A program made the translations under genes and the position numbers. Under the pieces are notes generated by a model, which ran no database searches, was not told the DNA's origin, and worked only from the letters and a program-made list of their open reading frames with translations. A DNA stretch of 64,000 bases. It comes from CAVQTK01 sp963716455 (lineage in GTDB: Bacteria > Pseudomonadota > Gammaproteobacteria > Coxiellales > Coxiellaceae). Positions 38,129-47,028 of the stretch are shown one piece after another. The DNA is taken from positions 1-64,000 of the forward strand of contig CAVQTK010000018.1 of assembly GCA_963716455.1 (NCBI GenBank), read 5' to 3'. Positions within the stretch are counted from its first letter, which is position 1. Every line of letters begins with the position of its first letter.

Positions 38129-40969
38129 ATGAAATTATTTGATGAATCTTCCGAAACCAATGAAAGTTTTGAGCTTACTCCAGAGTTTAAAGCCTTACTT
38201 GCTGATCCCGAAGCTAAAGATTTACTTAATGTAATGATACAGAATTTTCAAAATCAGGTGAGAACGCATACTGCTTCTTCCAGTAAATATTATCAATTAT
38301 ATTTAGATTTTCTAGCTCAAATTGAAGTTAATGGTTCTCCCTTTCAAATCTCTATTAAGCAATTTATTGTTACCATATTTCAAACATACTTTGTTTATGT
38401 AATTTTACTAAATTGGGTACAAAATAAATATCCTGTTGGTCTAATGGGTAATACTGGCGGGAATCTTAAGGGTTTTATTCAAGGAATGGAAGCATTATAT
38501 CCCTACAATAATCAACTAATATGTTCATTAGTAGATTCTAAATTTGAAAAAAATTACGCTTGGACTATGGATAGATATAAAAAAATTAACATAGAAGATG
38601 AGATAAAAGAGTTAAGTAAGAAATTTCAAGTTCCTATGGGGAACGTGGAAACTAAAATATGGGCATATAGAATAACGAAGATGTTGGAAATACAAACTGA
38701 CTATTTGCAAGCTCATAAATATTTCGCATTAGAAATTTCTCGCGTTTGCAAAAAACATGCTTGCGATGAAAAAAAAGTTCATCAATGGAAATGTGAGCTT
38801 TTATCTGAGTTAATGAAAAGAGTAAAAACCCATATTGTTGTAACCCTTAAAGACGATTTATTCCTGGATTATTATCGAAATCATTTACAAGACATACGAA
38901 CTTTTTTAAAACAACCCGATTTTGCTAGTGGAACACCCTCTTCAGAAACCAAGAGTCAAAATGCTAGAATTCGAGGTATTCTTTTTAATAATTTTAAAAA
39001 CACAGGCAAACTCATAGAAAAAATTACTGAAAATTTTAGAGACTTAAAGGAAACGAGGGATACTCGGCCTGAAATGATATTAAAAGTTATTAAACATTTA
39101 GAAGCATTAGAAGCAAAAAAATTATCAGACCCGCTTCCAAAAAAAAATTTACAAAAGAAATTTTTTTTACGAGCTTGTAAAGGTGGAGATTTAGAAATAG
39201 TTAAAAACTTATATGACAAAATTACTGATGATATTTTACCTGCAGCTTTTTATTGGGCTTGTGCGACAGGCCAAATTAAAGTTGTAACATTCTTAAGTAG
39301 CAAAATTAATCAAAAAAAACAACTGGCAAAAAAAGTCTTTAATAGTTTTCAAACTCAAGAAGAAAAGAGTCCCTTAATGATCGCAGCTGCAAAAGGATAT
39401 CTTAATCTTGTAGAATTTCTTTTAAATAACCACTTTGTTAATGCAAGTTTACCAAATCGTTTTGGTCAAACTGCTTTATCCTTATCTAATAATGAAGGAA
39501 TTAGGCAAAAAATTACCGCCAAAACGACTCGACCCCAAGCAACCTTAGCAGATTTACCGCCTGTGCTTGCGCTTACTGATTCTAAACATGTTATCCCACC
39601 ACCAGAGCCAGAAATAACAGAAATAACACTCGAGCAAATTACTAAATATTTTTTTGACGCCAATACGCAAGTGATACAGGCTGAAATTAATCAATTACTG
39701 ACTTCACTTAAAGATTCTTCTGAAAAACTTGCCGAGGCCGATCAACTCTCCACTGAAGATTTTAGATTGCGACAAAGCTATGAGGAAGTGCTTAAAAGAT
39801 TTGTTCAATCTTCGAAAGATGAAATGCGTTTGTTGGAGAAATTAACCTCAACGGAAAATTTAGATCAATTGCGAAAGTTAAGGAAGGAACATGAAAAGAT
39901 AGTTAAACATTTGCGTACCATCCTAGATAACTTAGAAAATTTAGCTCCCCAATTTCAATTAAGGATAAAAAAATTACCGCTTCTTCAAGAAGACGATGAA
40001 GATAGTTCTATTTTTAGTTCTAGTCCTAGGTCTAGCTCAAGTAGTTCAAGTTCAAGCTCGAGCTCCAGTTCGAGTAGTTCTAGCTCTAGTAGCTCAAACT
40101 CAAGCTCTAATTCCAGTAGCCCTCATGCGTCTGTGAGATTAAGCACCAATCAAACAGGCTTCTTGACGAATTTAGACAAAGAAAATAAGTATGAACTTGG
40201 AACAGGAAAAAATTCTCCAGACAATTACGCGAGGTTTTTCTTATCACCACCAGCATTACCTACACTTACAGATTTTATAGAAAGAGCAGGTGTGCAAAAT
40301 GACTTTTGCCTGCAAAAATTAGGGGCTATTAATCGCTTTGCTAATTTCCAAGTTCTCGATAGTAAAGGAGAGAAATATAATAAAAAAGTCATACAATCCA
40401 TCCAAATTGATGCTATCTTATTTGAAACCATGCAATTAATGGAGGAACAAGGAAACCTTCCAATAAGAAATGCGCTAGTTCATTGTAAAGGTCTGATCGA
40501 TTTTTCTATGAATGAAGAAACCGTGGATATTTTACATAAACAGGTCCTACGTTTTGCAAAATGTTTGCTTTCTCCCCTACAGAACAATCTGCTAAAGAAC
40601 AGCCTTTACAAAAAACTGAAAAACCATGGCGAATTTTTACAAGACCAAAAAAGAGCGGGGGGTAGGGAAGAAACTTCTTTAAAAGAACGATGCCATTTTG
40701 TTATGGAATTAGGTAGCAAAAGATTGCAATACGAAACTTATGAAGGCGATGTATTAACTGCGATGCAGCAAAGCGCTCTGCATATGGTTAATGTTCATGC
40801 TCAAGTATATGGTTTATCAACTAATCCTCTAGTAGAAGTGGATACGGCCATTAGAGTTCGACATAAAGAGCTATATAATCCTTCTGATCCTCATAGCTCC
40901 AGTTCGAGCTCTAGTTCAAGCTCGAGTTTTAGCTCTAGCTCTTCAGGTAGCGGTTTTTCCTTTTCATAA
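38129..40969 (+). CDS. Ankyrin-repeat protein with polyserine tracts, candidate effector
   Basis: 946 residues, no signal peptide. Residues 1-330 are mostly helical and unrecognised. Ankyrin repeats lie at about 343-457 (FLRACKGGDLEIVKNLYDKI, then AAFYWACATGQIKVVTFLSS, SPLMIAAAKGYLNLVEFLLN and GQTALSLSNNEGIRQKI). A coiled-coil-like stretch spans about 510-620. A serine-rich tract lies at about 625-665 and another at the very C-terminus (921-946, ending GSGFSFS). Polyserine linkers and ankyrins are common in proteins that intracellular bacteria inject into hosts, so a secreted effector is my inference; no E-block motif is visible at the C-terminus. The GAGAG site before the ATG supports the start. 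Confidence 0.75.
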   Translation: MKLFDESSETNESFELTPEFKALLADPEAKDLLNVMIQNFQNQVRTHTASSSKYYQLYLDFLAQIEVNGSPFQISIKQFIVTIFQTYFVYVILLNWVQNKYPVGLMGNTGGNLKGFIQGMEALYPYNNQLICSLVDSKFEKNYAWTMDRYKKINIEDEIKELSKKFQVPMGNVETKIWAYRITKMLEIQTDYLQAHKYFALEISRVCKKHACDEKKVHQWKCELLSELMKRVKTHIVVTLKDDLFLDYYRNHLQDIRTFLKQPDFASGTPSSETKSQNARIRGILFNNFKNTGKLIEKITENFRDLKETRDTRPEMILKVIKHLEALEAKKLSDPLPKKNLQKKFFLRACKGGDLEIVKNLYDKITDDILPAAFYWACATGQIKVVTFLSSKINQKKQLAKKVFNSFQTQEEKSPLMIAAAKGYLNLVEFLLNNHFVNASLPNRFGQTALSLSNNEGIRQKITAKTTRPQATLADLPPVLALTDSKHVIPPPEPEITEITLEQITKYFFDANTQVIQAEINQLLTSLKDSSEKLAEADQLSTEDFRLRQSYEEVLKRFVQSSKDEMRLLEKLTSTENLDQLRKLRKEHEKIVKHLRTILDNLENLAPQFQLRIKKLPLLQEDDEDSSIFSSSPRSSSSSSSSSSSSSSSSSSSSSSNSSSNSSSPHASVRLSTNQTGFLTNLDKENKYELGTGKNSPDNYARFFLSPPALPTLTDFIERAGVQNDFCLQKLGAINRFANFQVLDSKGEKYNKKVIQSIQIDAILFETMQLMEEQGNLPIRNALVHCKGLIDFSMNEETVDILHKQVLRFAKCLLSPLQNNLLKNSLYKKLKNHGEFLQDQKRAGGREETSLKERCHFVMELGSKRLQYETYEGDVLTAMQQSALHMVNVHAQVYGLSTNPLVEVDTAIRVRHKELYNPSDPHSSSSSSSSSSSFSSSSSGSGFSFS

Positions 40970-41099
40970 TTAGGAAAATCAACATTTAAATGGCTTGAAC
41001 CAAGATATCTTTATAATGTGAAGATAACCATTCCAACGGCCATTAAAAAATGCTATCCTTTAGCAACTGTACATGAAGTGATCTAAACGAGGAGCTGAA

Positions 41100-41420
41100 A
41101 TGATTAAACAGATGTCGCCTGAAGAAGCAGAGCAACTACTCGCACAAGGCAAAATTTTGGCTATCGATGTTCGAGATGAAACAAGCTTTATCGAAAAGCA
41201 CATTGAGGGCGCCGTACATTTATCTTTAAGTGGTATGCAAGAGTTTTGTTCAACAGCAGATAAAAGCAGGCCCATATTGGTTTATTGTTATCATGGTATT
41301 AGTAGTCAAGTTATTGCACAACATTTACAAGACCAGGGTTTCACTACTGTCTATGGCCTGATAGGTGGATTTGAAAACTGGCAGCAGCATCACCCAACTT
41401 CGGACCAGCACAAAGAATGA
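41100..41420 (+). CDS. Rhodanese-like sulfurtransferase (GlpE type)
   Basis: 106 residues forming a single rhodanese domain: MSPEEAEQLL, then AIDVRDETSFIEKHIEGAVH, and the active-site loop VYCYHGISSQVIAQHL, where the first Cys is the sulfur carrier. Thiosulfate:cyanide sulfurtransferases move sulfane sulfur in the cytosol. The start follows GAGGAGCTGAA. It is the first gene of a five-gene operon, with a stop that overlaps nadA (ATGA). Confidence 0.9.
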   Translation: MIKQMSPEEAEQLLAQGKILAIDVRDETSFIEKHIEGAVHLSLSGMQEFCSTADKSRPILVYCYHGISSQVIAQHLQDQGFTTVYGLIGGFENWQQHHPTSDQHKE

Positions 41421-42403
41421 GGGACTTATCCGCAGAGAATTTGCATGCCATAAAATCTTTATTACATGCAAAAGATGCGGTGCTTATTACTCACTATTAT
41501 TGTCCCGATTCTATCCAATGTCTTACTGAGGAGACAGGCGGTTTTATAGGGGACTCTTTAGCTATGGCTAAATTTGGACAACAGCATTTAGCTAGTACCT
41601 TATTAATTGCTGGGGTGCGTTTTATGGGAGAAAGCGCCAAGATATTAAGCCCTGAAAAACGTGTTTTAATGCCCTCTTTGGAGGCAACTTGTTCTTTAGA
41701 TTTAGGCTGTCCTATAAAAGAATTTGAACAATTTTGTGCCGCTCATTCTGAACGTGTGGTAGTTGTTTATGCCAATACTTCAGCCGCGGTTAAAGCGCGA
41801 GCTGATTGGGTAGTGACTTCAAGTAATGCTGTAGAAATCATCGATTATTTGGACTCACAAGGACATAAAATTCTTTGGGCGCCTGATCAACATTTAGGCC
41901 AATATATAAAAGAAAAAACGGGCGCAGATATGATTTTGTGGCCTGGTTCATGTATTGTACATGACGAATTTAAAGCTAAGGAGATTGCCCGCTTGCGTCA
42001 ACAATTTCCTCATGCAGCTTTGTTGGCGCATCCAGAATCTCCGAAGGAAGTATTGTCCTTAGCAGATGTTGTTGGATCTACCTCACAATTATTACAAGCT
42101 AGCCAAGAGATGCCTCATGAAGTCTTTATTGTTGCTACAGAACAAGGAATTTTTTATAAAATGCAACAAGCCTCTCCTCACAAACAATTTTTTTTGGCTC
42201 CTACTGCTGGGCATGGGGCTACTTGTAAAAGTTGTGGGCGTTGCCCGTGGATGGCTATGAACCAATTAGATATTTTATATGAATCTTTGCTTCACGGTAA
42301 TAATGAAATACACCTGGAGCCAGATATAATGCGTCGTGCTCGCATATCATTGCAGCGTATGGTAGATTTTAGCTCTATAAAGCCCGCCGTTGTAAATAAC
42401 TAA
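41417..42403 (+). CDS. nadA: Quinolinate synthase
   Basis: 328 residues, the three-domain 4Fe-4S enzyme that makes quinolinate from iminoaspartate and dihydroxyacetone phosphate in NAD synthesis. Marks are ITHYYCPDSIQCLTEETGG and GDSLAMAK early on, GVRFMGESAKILSPEKRVLM, then LGCPI with a cluster Cys, WPGSCIVHDEF and TCKSCGRCPWMAMN with the third. It overlaps the rhodanese gene. No nadB or nadC lies in the window. Confidence 0.95.
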   Translation: MRDLSAENLHAIKSLLHAKDAVLITHYYCPDSIQCLTEETGGFIGDSLAMAKFGQQHLASTLLIAGVRFMGESAKILSPEKRVLMPSLEATCSLDLGCPIKEFEQFCAAHSERVVVVYANTSAAVKARADWVVTSSNAVEIIDYLDSQGHKILWAPDQHLGQYIKEKTGADMILWPGSCIVHDEFKAKEIARLRQQFPHAALLAHPESPKEVLSLADVVGSTSQLLQASQEMPHEVFIVATEQGIFYKMQQASPHKQFFLAPTAGHGATCKSCGRCPWMAMNQLDILYESLLHGNNEIHLEPDIMRRARISLQRMVDFSSIKPAVVNN

Positions 42404-42421
42404 TTATATGGAGAGAGTGCA

Positions 42422-42784
42422 ATGAACTCTTTGGAGAAAAACCAGCTAGAAGAAAAAGTTCGTTTGCTGGGGGTGGCAGATATTCAATACCATATTTTTT
42501 TATGCTGTGATCAACGTAAGCCAAAATGTTGTAGTATGGAAGAAGGCTTAGAGTCATGGGATTATTTAAAGCAACGCTTAGAAGAATTAAATTTAGTGCG
42601 CAAAGGCGGTGTTTATCGTACTAAAGCCAATTGCTTACGTATTTGTTTTAAAGGACCCATTGCAGTCGTTTATCCACAAGGAATTTGGTATCATTCTTGC
42701 ACGCCTCCGGTTATTGAACGGATTATTCAAGAACATTTTTTGCAAGGGAACCCAGTAAAAGAATATGTTTTTTATCCCGTTTAA
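42422..42784 (+). CDS. 2Fe-2S ferredoxin, thioredoxin-like fold
   Basis: 120 residues. Cysteines fall in FLCCDQRKPKCC and TKANCLRICFKGPIAVVYPQ, followed by GIWYHSCTPPVIERIIQEHF, the signature of the small (2Fe-2S) ferredoxin-domain family. It is a probable soluble electron carrier. A GGAGAGA site precedes the ATG. It is in an operon with nadA, whose 4Fe-4S cluster may be linked to its role; that link is inferred. Confidence 0.88.
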   Translation: MNSLEKNQLEEKVRLLGVADIQYHIFLCCDQRKPKCCSMEEGLESWDYLKQRLEELNLVRKGGVYRTKANCLRICFKGPIAVVYPQGIWYHSCTPPVIERIIQEHFLQGNPVKEYVFYPV

Positions 42785-42787
42785 ATT

Positions 42788-43615
42788 ATGAAAAAATTTT
42801 TTGGGCCTTTACAGAAAATGGCTGCTCAGCCTATAAATCCTGTCAGTTATTCTTTATCATTTAATGGAGTATCAGTTACTTTAAATGATTTTTTTAAAAA
42901 TTATATGCAATTTCGTTTCACAGGAGTAATCTATTGCATTCAATGTAAGCGAAGAACTAAAAAAAGTTTTCAACAAGGTTATTGCTATCCTTGCTTTAGG
43001 CGTTTAGCTGAATGTGGTTTTTGCATTATTCATCCTGAAAAGTGCCACTATGAACAGGGTAGCTGTCGAGAAAATGATTGGGCTCATGCACATTGTCTGC
43101 AAAATCATTTTGTCTATTTAGCAAACTCTTCTGGTTTAAAAGTAGGGGTTACGCGCCACACTCAAGTCCCAACTCGTTGGATAGATCAAGGTGCACAGCA
43201 GGCATTACCCATTTTTCAAGTTGCAAACCGTTATCAATCTGGTCTTTTAGAAGTTTGTTTAAAACAATTTGTAAATGATCGCACAGATTGGCGAAAATTA
43301 CTGAAACGAAATGCGTTACACTTAGATTTGGAAAAAGAACGCAATCGATTATTAGACCAGTCCCAAGACGAGCTAGAAATAACGATAAAAAAATTTCCTG
43401 CGAAGGACATTCAGTTACTAAATAGTTCTGTGGTGGAATTGCATTATCCAGTGCAGAATTATCCAGAAAAAGTAAACAATTTATCTTTAGACAAAACTCC
43501 TCAGATAGGGGGCTACTTACAAGGAATTAAAGGACAATATTTGCTCTTTGATAGTGGAGTAATGAATGTTAGAAAGTTTGCAGGTTATGAAGTAGAATTC
43601 TCGATTAGTGAGTGA
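42788..43615 (+). CDS. DUF2797 family protein
   Basis: 275 residues with a cysteine-rich centre: YCIQCKRRTKKSFQQGYCYP, then ECGFCIIHPEKCHYEQGSC, probably metal-binding. The next section (VYLANSSGLKVGVTRHTQVP, TRWIDQGAQQALP) is diagnostic for this family, which contains a GIY-YIG-like segment. Its function is unknown. The ATG is only three bases after the ferredoxin stop. Confidence 0.88.
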   Translation: MKKFFGPLQKMAAQPINPVSYSLSFNGVSVTLNDFFKNYMQFRFTGVIYCIQCKRRTKKSFQQGYCYPCFRRLAECGFCIIHPEKCHYEQGSCRENDWAHAHCLQNHFVYLANSSGLKVGVTRHTQVPTRWIDQGAQQALPIFQVANRYQSGLLEVCLKQFVNDRTDWRKLLKRNALHLDLEKERNRLLDQSQDELEITIKKFPAKDIQLLNSSVVELHYPVQNYPEKVNNLSLDKTPQIGGYLQGIKGQYLLFDSGVMNVRKFAGYEVEFSISE

Positions 43616-43621
43616 AGCTTT

Positions 43622-43879
43622 ATGTTGTTACAGTGGTTATCTCAGCAGGCTAATTTTTTAGGCGTAGTAGGAGTTTTTTTAGTATTGCTTGCTTATTTGC
43701 TGTTGCAATTAGAAAAAATGTCTGCCAAAAGTGTTCTCTATTCTTTACTTAATACTGTTGGTTCCTTGCTTATTCTCATTTCATTATATTTCTACTGGAA
43801 TTTAGCTTCCGGTATCATTGAAATGGCTTGGCTATTCATTAGTATTTATGGGTTGGTGAGGGCTATTCAAATAAGGTAA
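43622..43879 (+). CDS. CBU_0592-type small membrane protein
   Basis: 85 residues with three hydrophobic segments (VVGVFLVLLAYLLLQ, LLNTVGSLLILISLYFYW, EMAWLFISIYGLVRAI). The pattern matches a family named from Coxiella; its role is unknown. It starts six bases after the DUF2797 gene and ends the five-gene operon. Confidence 0.8.
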   Translation: MLLQWLSQQANFLGVVGVFLVLLAYLLLQLEKMSAKSVLYSLLNTVGSLLILISLYFYWNLASGIIEMAWLFISIYGLVRAIQIR

Positions 43880-43882
43880 CTG

Positions 43883-43910
43883 TGGCAAATTAAACCTCGC
43901 GAACGCTTAC
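43883..43910. repeat. 28-bp dispersed repeat, copy 2
   Basis: The block TGGCAAATTAAACCTCGCGA plus ACGCTTAC is the reverse complement of 21068-21095 with two mismatches. It fills the gap between the nadA operon and the convergent membrane-protein gene. Confidence 0.75.
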
Positions 43911-43913
43911 CAA

Positions 43914-45020
43914 TTAAGATTGAAATAAAGGCGAATATATTTGTCCTTCTTTACCATAAGCATCATCATTTCCTTTAATTTCTTGTAATTGAATTGCTTT
44001 GCCATTGTTTTTTAGATTTCTTTTTTTCGATCGAACTTCTTTATAAAGAGTATGAGAAATGGGTAAAAGCAGTTTTTTTTCATTAGTGCTGAAATCTATA
44101 TTATTTTTTCGTGTGTGCACAACATGCAATGTTGTTTCGTATTGATTTTGCGTATAATTAAAAAAAATAGCCAATAAAGATCCTGAAACAATTGCAATTT
44201 CTAAACCGAAGGGACTTTTTATATTTTTAACATCACCATCATATTTTAGAGAATCTAAAATATCAAGCATCGCCCAATAATAGGTAAAAAGAAAAAGAGA
44301 CAAATGTGCTAGAAAATTTAAAAAAATGTTGGCTACTCTTGATTTATTGTAAGGTTTAGGTTTTTCTTGGCGGGTTAAAAGATAATTTTTTGCATCGATT
44401 TCTTCTTCTTGAATTTTAATAATTGGAGTATCTACATCAAAGCCATTACTGTTTTCTTTAATTTCGTGAGTGTTGATATCTCTGTATTCTCCTTCGAATT
44501 CTAACTCTATAGCTCTCTCAAAGTTATTAGGGGCAATATAAAGATATGATTTGTTTGGATGATTACGTAGAATTAATAATTCAGCCGCTAAATTCCTAAT
44601 GACACTTGTTTGCAAATTCCTTTTTATTTCGCGTTCTTCGTTATAAGTTAAATAAAGAGAATAACAAACATTAGCTATGAAATACGGAATATTAAGAGGT
44701 AGTATGATTATTCCCAATTTTTTTAAAGTTTCTTGGCTTAAATCTTGTGAGGCCATTAAAAACCAGAATAAACTTACCAAAATGGAGGTATTATCAAAGG
44801 CGAAAAACAAAGTTCTCCAAATTTTGTGTAAATTTTCTATTTTTACTATTTTACTAGAATTTACCGTTTCAATTAAATAATTATAATCTCTCCGAGTTTT
44901 TTTTCCTTGTTTTTGAAAATCTTCCCATAAATGAACAATAAACAATAATTCATCGTCAGATAATTGAGAAATTTGATTTACAAGATTTTCTAGCCTATTT
45001 GATCTTTCTAAACGACTCAT
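43914..45020 (-). CDS. Hypothetical membrane protein, four predicted helices
   Basis: About 368 residues from the ATG at 45020, which has GAGGT six bases upstream (a start 19 codons earlier at 45077 lacks one). The N-terminal 65 residues are charged and helical. Two helices lie at about 80-145 (TSILVSLFWFLMASQDL, LGIIILPLNIPYFIANVCYS). A central cytoplasmic domain of about 100 residues is acidic, two further helices follow at about 255-310, and the tail is basic. I recognise no family. It has the look of a lineage-specific protein, perhaps interacting with the host, but nothing proves that. Confidence 0.6.
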   Translation of the reverse strand: MSRLERSNRLENLVNQISQLSDDELLFIVHLWEDFQKQGKKTRRDYNYLIETVNSSKIVKIENLHKIWRTLFFAFDNTSILVSLFWFLMASQDLSQETLKKLGIIILPLNIPYFIANVCYSLYLTYNEEREIKRNLQTSVIRNLAAELLILRNHPNKSYLYIAPNNFERAIELEFEGEYRDINTHEIKENSNGFDVDTPIIKIQEEEIDAKNYLLTRQEKPKPYNKSRVANIFLNFLAHLSLFLFTYYWAMLDILDSLKYDGDVKNIKSPFGLEIAIVSGSLLAIFFNYTQNQYETTLHVVHTRKNNIDFSTNEKKLLLPISHTLYKEVRSKKRNLKNNGKAIQLQEIKGNDDAYGKEGQIYSPLFQS

Positions 45021-45100
45021 TTTTACCTCGAATATTAATTTTTTCAACATTTTACAATTATTTTCATAGTAATGCAAAAAGCACTTATAAGGTTCGAATT

Positions 45101-46243
45101 TTATTCTGAGGGCAAAAATAAGGCTAATAAATCATTTAAAAAACGTTTACCCAAACTAGTAACAGATAAGACGTTATTTTTAACGATTAAGAATCCTTGC
45201 GACTGCGCTTGAATTAAAATGGGTTGAATTAATTGTTCTTTTAAACCAGTACGTGCAGAAAAAAGTGTTAAAGGGATTTCTTGTTGTAAGCGTAAAGCAT
45301 TCATCATAAATTCTAATGCTAATTCATCTTTAGTCAATTGGCGCTCTCCAGCTATCATTGATTTATGGCAAGCTAAATAATCACGAGGACTTTTTACCTT
45401 CCAATATCGCCATACACTTCCATCGGCTTGGGTAATTTTACTGTGGGCGCCAGCGCCAATTCCTATATAATCGCCAAATTGCCAGTAATTCAGATTATGT
45501 TGAGAATAATAGTTACTTTGACAATAAGCGGAGACTTCATAATGAACCCATCCTGCTTTACTCAGGAGCTCTTGACCTTGTTGTTGCATCTCCCAAGTGC
45601 TTTCTTCATCAGGAAGTTGTGGAGGAAAATTATAAAAATAAGTATTAGGTTCCATAGTTAACTGATACCAAGAGATATGTTGTGGTTGGCATTCTAGAGT
45701 CATCTGTAAATCTAATAAAGCATTTTCTAAAGTTTGGCCGGGTAATCCATACATAATGTCCAGGTTAAAGTTAGTAAACCCGGATTTTTTAGCCATAATC
45801 ACGGCCTGTTGGGCTTGGGCGGAGTTATGAATTCTGCCTAAAGCTTGTAGTTTGTCGTTTTGCCAGCTTTGAATACCTAAAGATAAACGATTAATCCCAG
45901 CTTCATAAAAACCATAAAACCGCTCTTGTTCACTAGCACCAGGATTGGCTTCAATTGTAATTTCGGTATGCTTAGGGATTTCTAAAAGTTGATGTAATCC
46001 GCGAAACAGCTTTTGAATGGCATTAACTGACAATAAACTAGGAGTACCTCCACCTATAAAGATACTGTGAATAACTCGCTGCTGAATATGAGTTCGATGT
46101 TCCTGTAGATCGCAAAGCAACCGTGCGATATAATCGTCTTCGGGTAGTTCACCTCTTAAAGAGTGCGAATTGAAGTCACAATACGGACATTTTCGTGCGC
46201 ACCATGGGATATGGATGTAAAGGCTAAGAGGGATATTATTCAT
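45101..46243 (-). CDS. hemW: Heme chaperone HemW (HemN-like radical SAM)
   Basis: 380 residues. The 4Fe-4S cluster cysteines are in IPWCARKCPYCDFNSH (CxxxCxxC), followed by SIFIGGGTPSLLS and EITIEANPGASEQERF. The later GINRLSLGIQSWQNDKLQAL and NLDIMYGLPGQTLENALLDL complete the radical-SAM core, and a winged-helix-like C-terminus is present. HemW resembles coproporphyrinogen oxidase but binds heme and delivers it to targets such as respiratory proteins. It lies divergent to the L,D-transpeptidase gene. Confidence 0.92.
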   Translation of the reverse strand: MNNIPLSLYIHIPWCARKCPYCDFNSHSLRGELPEDDYIARLLCDLQEHRTHIQQRVIHSIFIGGGTPSLLSVNAIQKLFRGLHQLLEIPKHTEITIEANPGASEQERFYGFYEAGINRLSLGIQSWQNDKLQALGRIHNSAQAQQAVIMAKKSGFTNFNLDIMYGLPGQTLENALLDLQMTLECQPQHISWYQLTMEPNTYFYNFPPQLPDEESTWEMQQQGQELLSKAGWVHYEVSAYCQSNYYSQHNLNYWQFGDYIGIGAGAHSKITQADGSVWRYWKVKSPRDYLACHKSMIAGERQLTKDELALEFMMNALRLQQEIPLTLFSARTGLKEQLIQPILIQAQSQGFLIVKNNVLSVTSLGKRFLNDLLALFLPSE

Positions 46244-46290
46244 ATAAAACCTGAATAGAAATAATATAGTAACATAAAGTAGGTAAAGTT

Positions 46291-47013
46291 TTGAAAAAGT
46301 GTATCATTATTATGATCTTATGGGTGGGATTCATCTTTCCTTGTATTTTAATTGCTCAAACACTAGATCCAGATAGCATACTACCCCCAAAACCAGAACC
46401 CTACGGTATCAGTCTATGTGATCGACCTGGATTTCACTGCATTGCTGTGAGAAGAGGAGAAACGTGGAAGGAAAAATTCTCTAATCCCCAGCAACGTGAA
46501 CTGATTAGGCGCTTAAATCGTACCAATGTACCGTTAATGTATCGTCATTGGTTACTTGTTCCCGATGATTGGAAAAAAGTAAATTATATGTCTCTAGCCC
46601 CTTTTGCAGATCAAATTCCTGCCCCAAAAGAAAAATTAATTGTGGTGGATTTACGGGTCTTTGCCTTTGCTGTATATAATGAGCAAGGCTATCTTTATTA
46701 TTGGGGTCCTGCAAGTGGTGGTACAGAATGGTGTGACGACTTAGGTGAAAGTTGCCTTTCTGCGGAGGGTGCTTACCGGATTTATCGAATGCAGGGAAAA
46801 GATTGTAAATCCTCTACTTATCCTTTAGCAACAAAAGGCGGAGCGCCTATGCCTTATTGTATGCACTATTACAAAGGTTTTGCTATACATAGCTCAACTT
46901 TAACGGGGTTTGTTCATCGCAGTTATGGCTGTGTTCGCTTATTCGAGAGTGATGCTAAATGGCTCAACGAAGAATTTGCTAAAATAGGTACTAAGGTAAT
47001 TGTAAAACGATGA
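46291..47013 (+). CDS. L,D-transpeptidase (YkuD domain), exported
   Basis: 240 residues with a signal peptide (KKCIIIMILWVGFIFPCILI, then AQ). The catalytic motif is HSSTLTGFVHRSYGCVRL, where the Cys attacks and the His assists. Such enzymes crosslink peptidoglycan or attach proteins to it. Two extra Cys (GISLCDRPGFHC) may form a disulfide. In Legionella, enhanced-entry proteins of the EnhA type belong to this family, but I cannot place this one further. The TTG at 46291 has AGG about eight bases before it. Confidence 0.85.
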   Translation: MKKCIIIMILWVGFIFPCILIAQTLDPDSILPPKPEPYGISLCDRPGFHCIAVRRGETWKEKFSNPQQRELIRRLNRTNVPLMYRHWLLVPDDWKKVNYMSLAPFADQIPAPKEKLIVVDLRVFAFAVYNEQGYLYYWGPASGGTEWCDDLGESCLSAEGAYRIYRMQGKDCKSSTYPLATKGGAPMPYCMHYYKGFAIHSSTLTGFVHRSYGCVRLFESDAKWLNEEFAKIGTKVIVKR

Positions 47014-47028
47014 ATTGAGGCCATAGCA

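Noticed and set aside
40003..40122. Polyserine tract as a simple microsatellite or CRISPR-like repeat
   Set aside because: The codons are mixed and irregular with no fixed unit, so it is a coding low-complexity tract.
45085..45100. tRNA T-arm-like string GGTTCGAATTT
   Set aside because: No matching acceptor stem or anticodon arm surrounds it.
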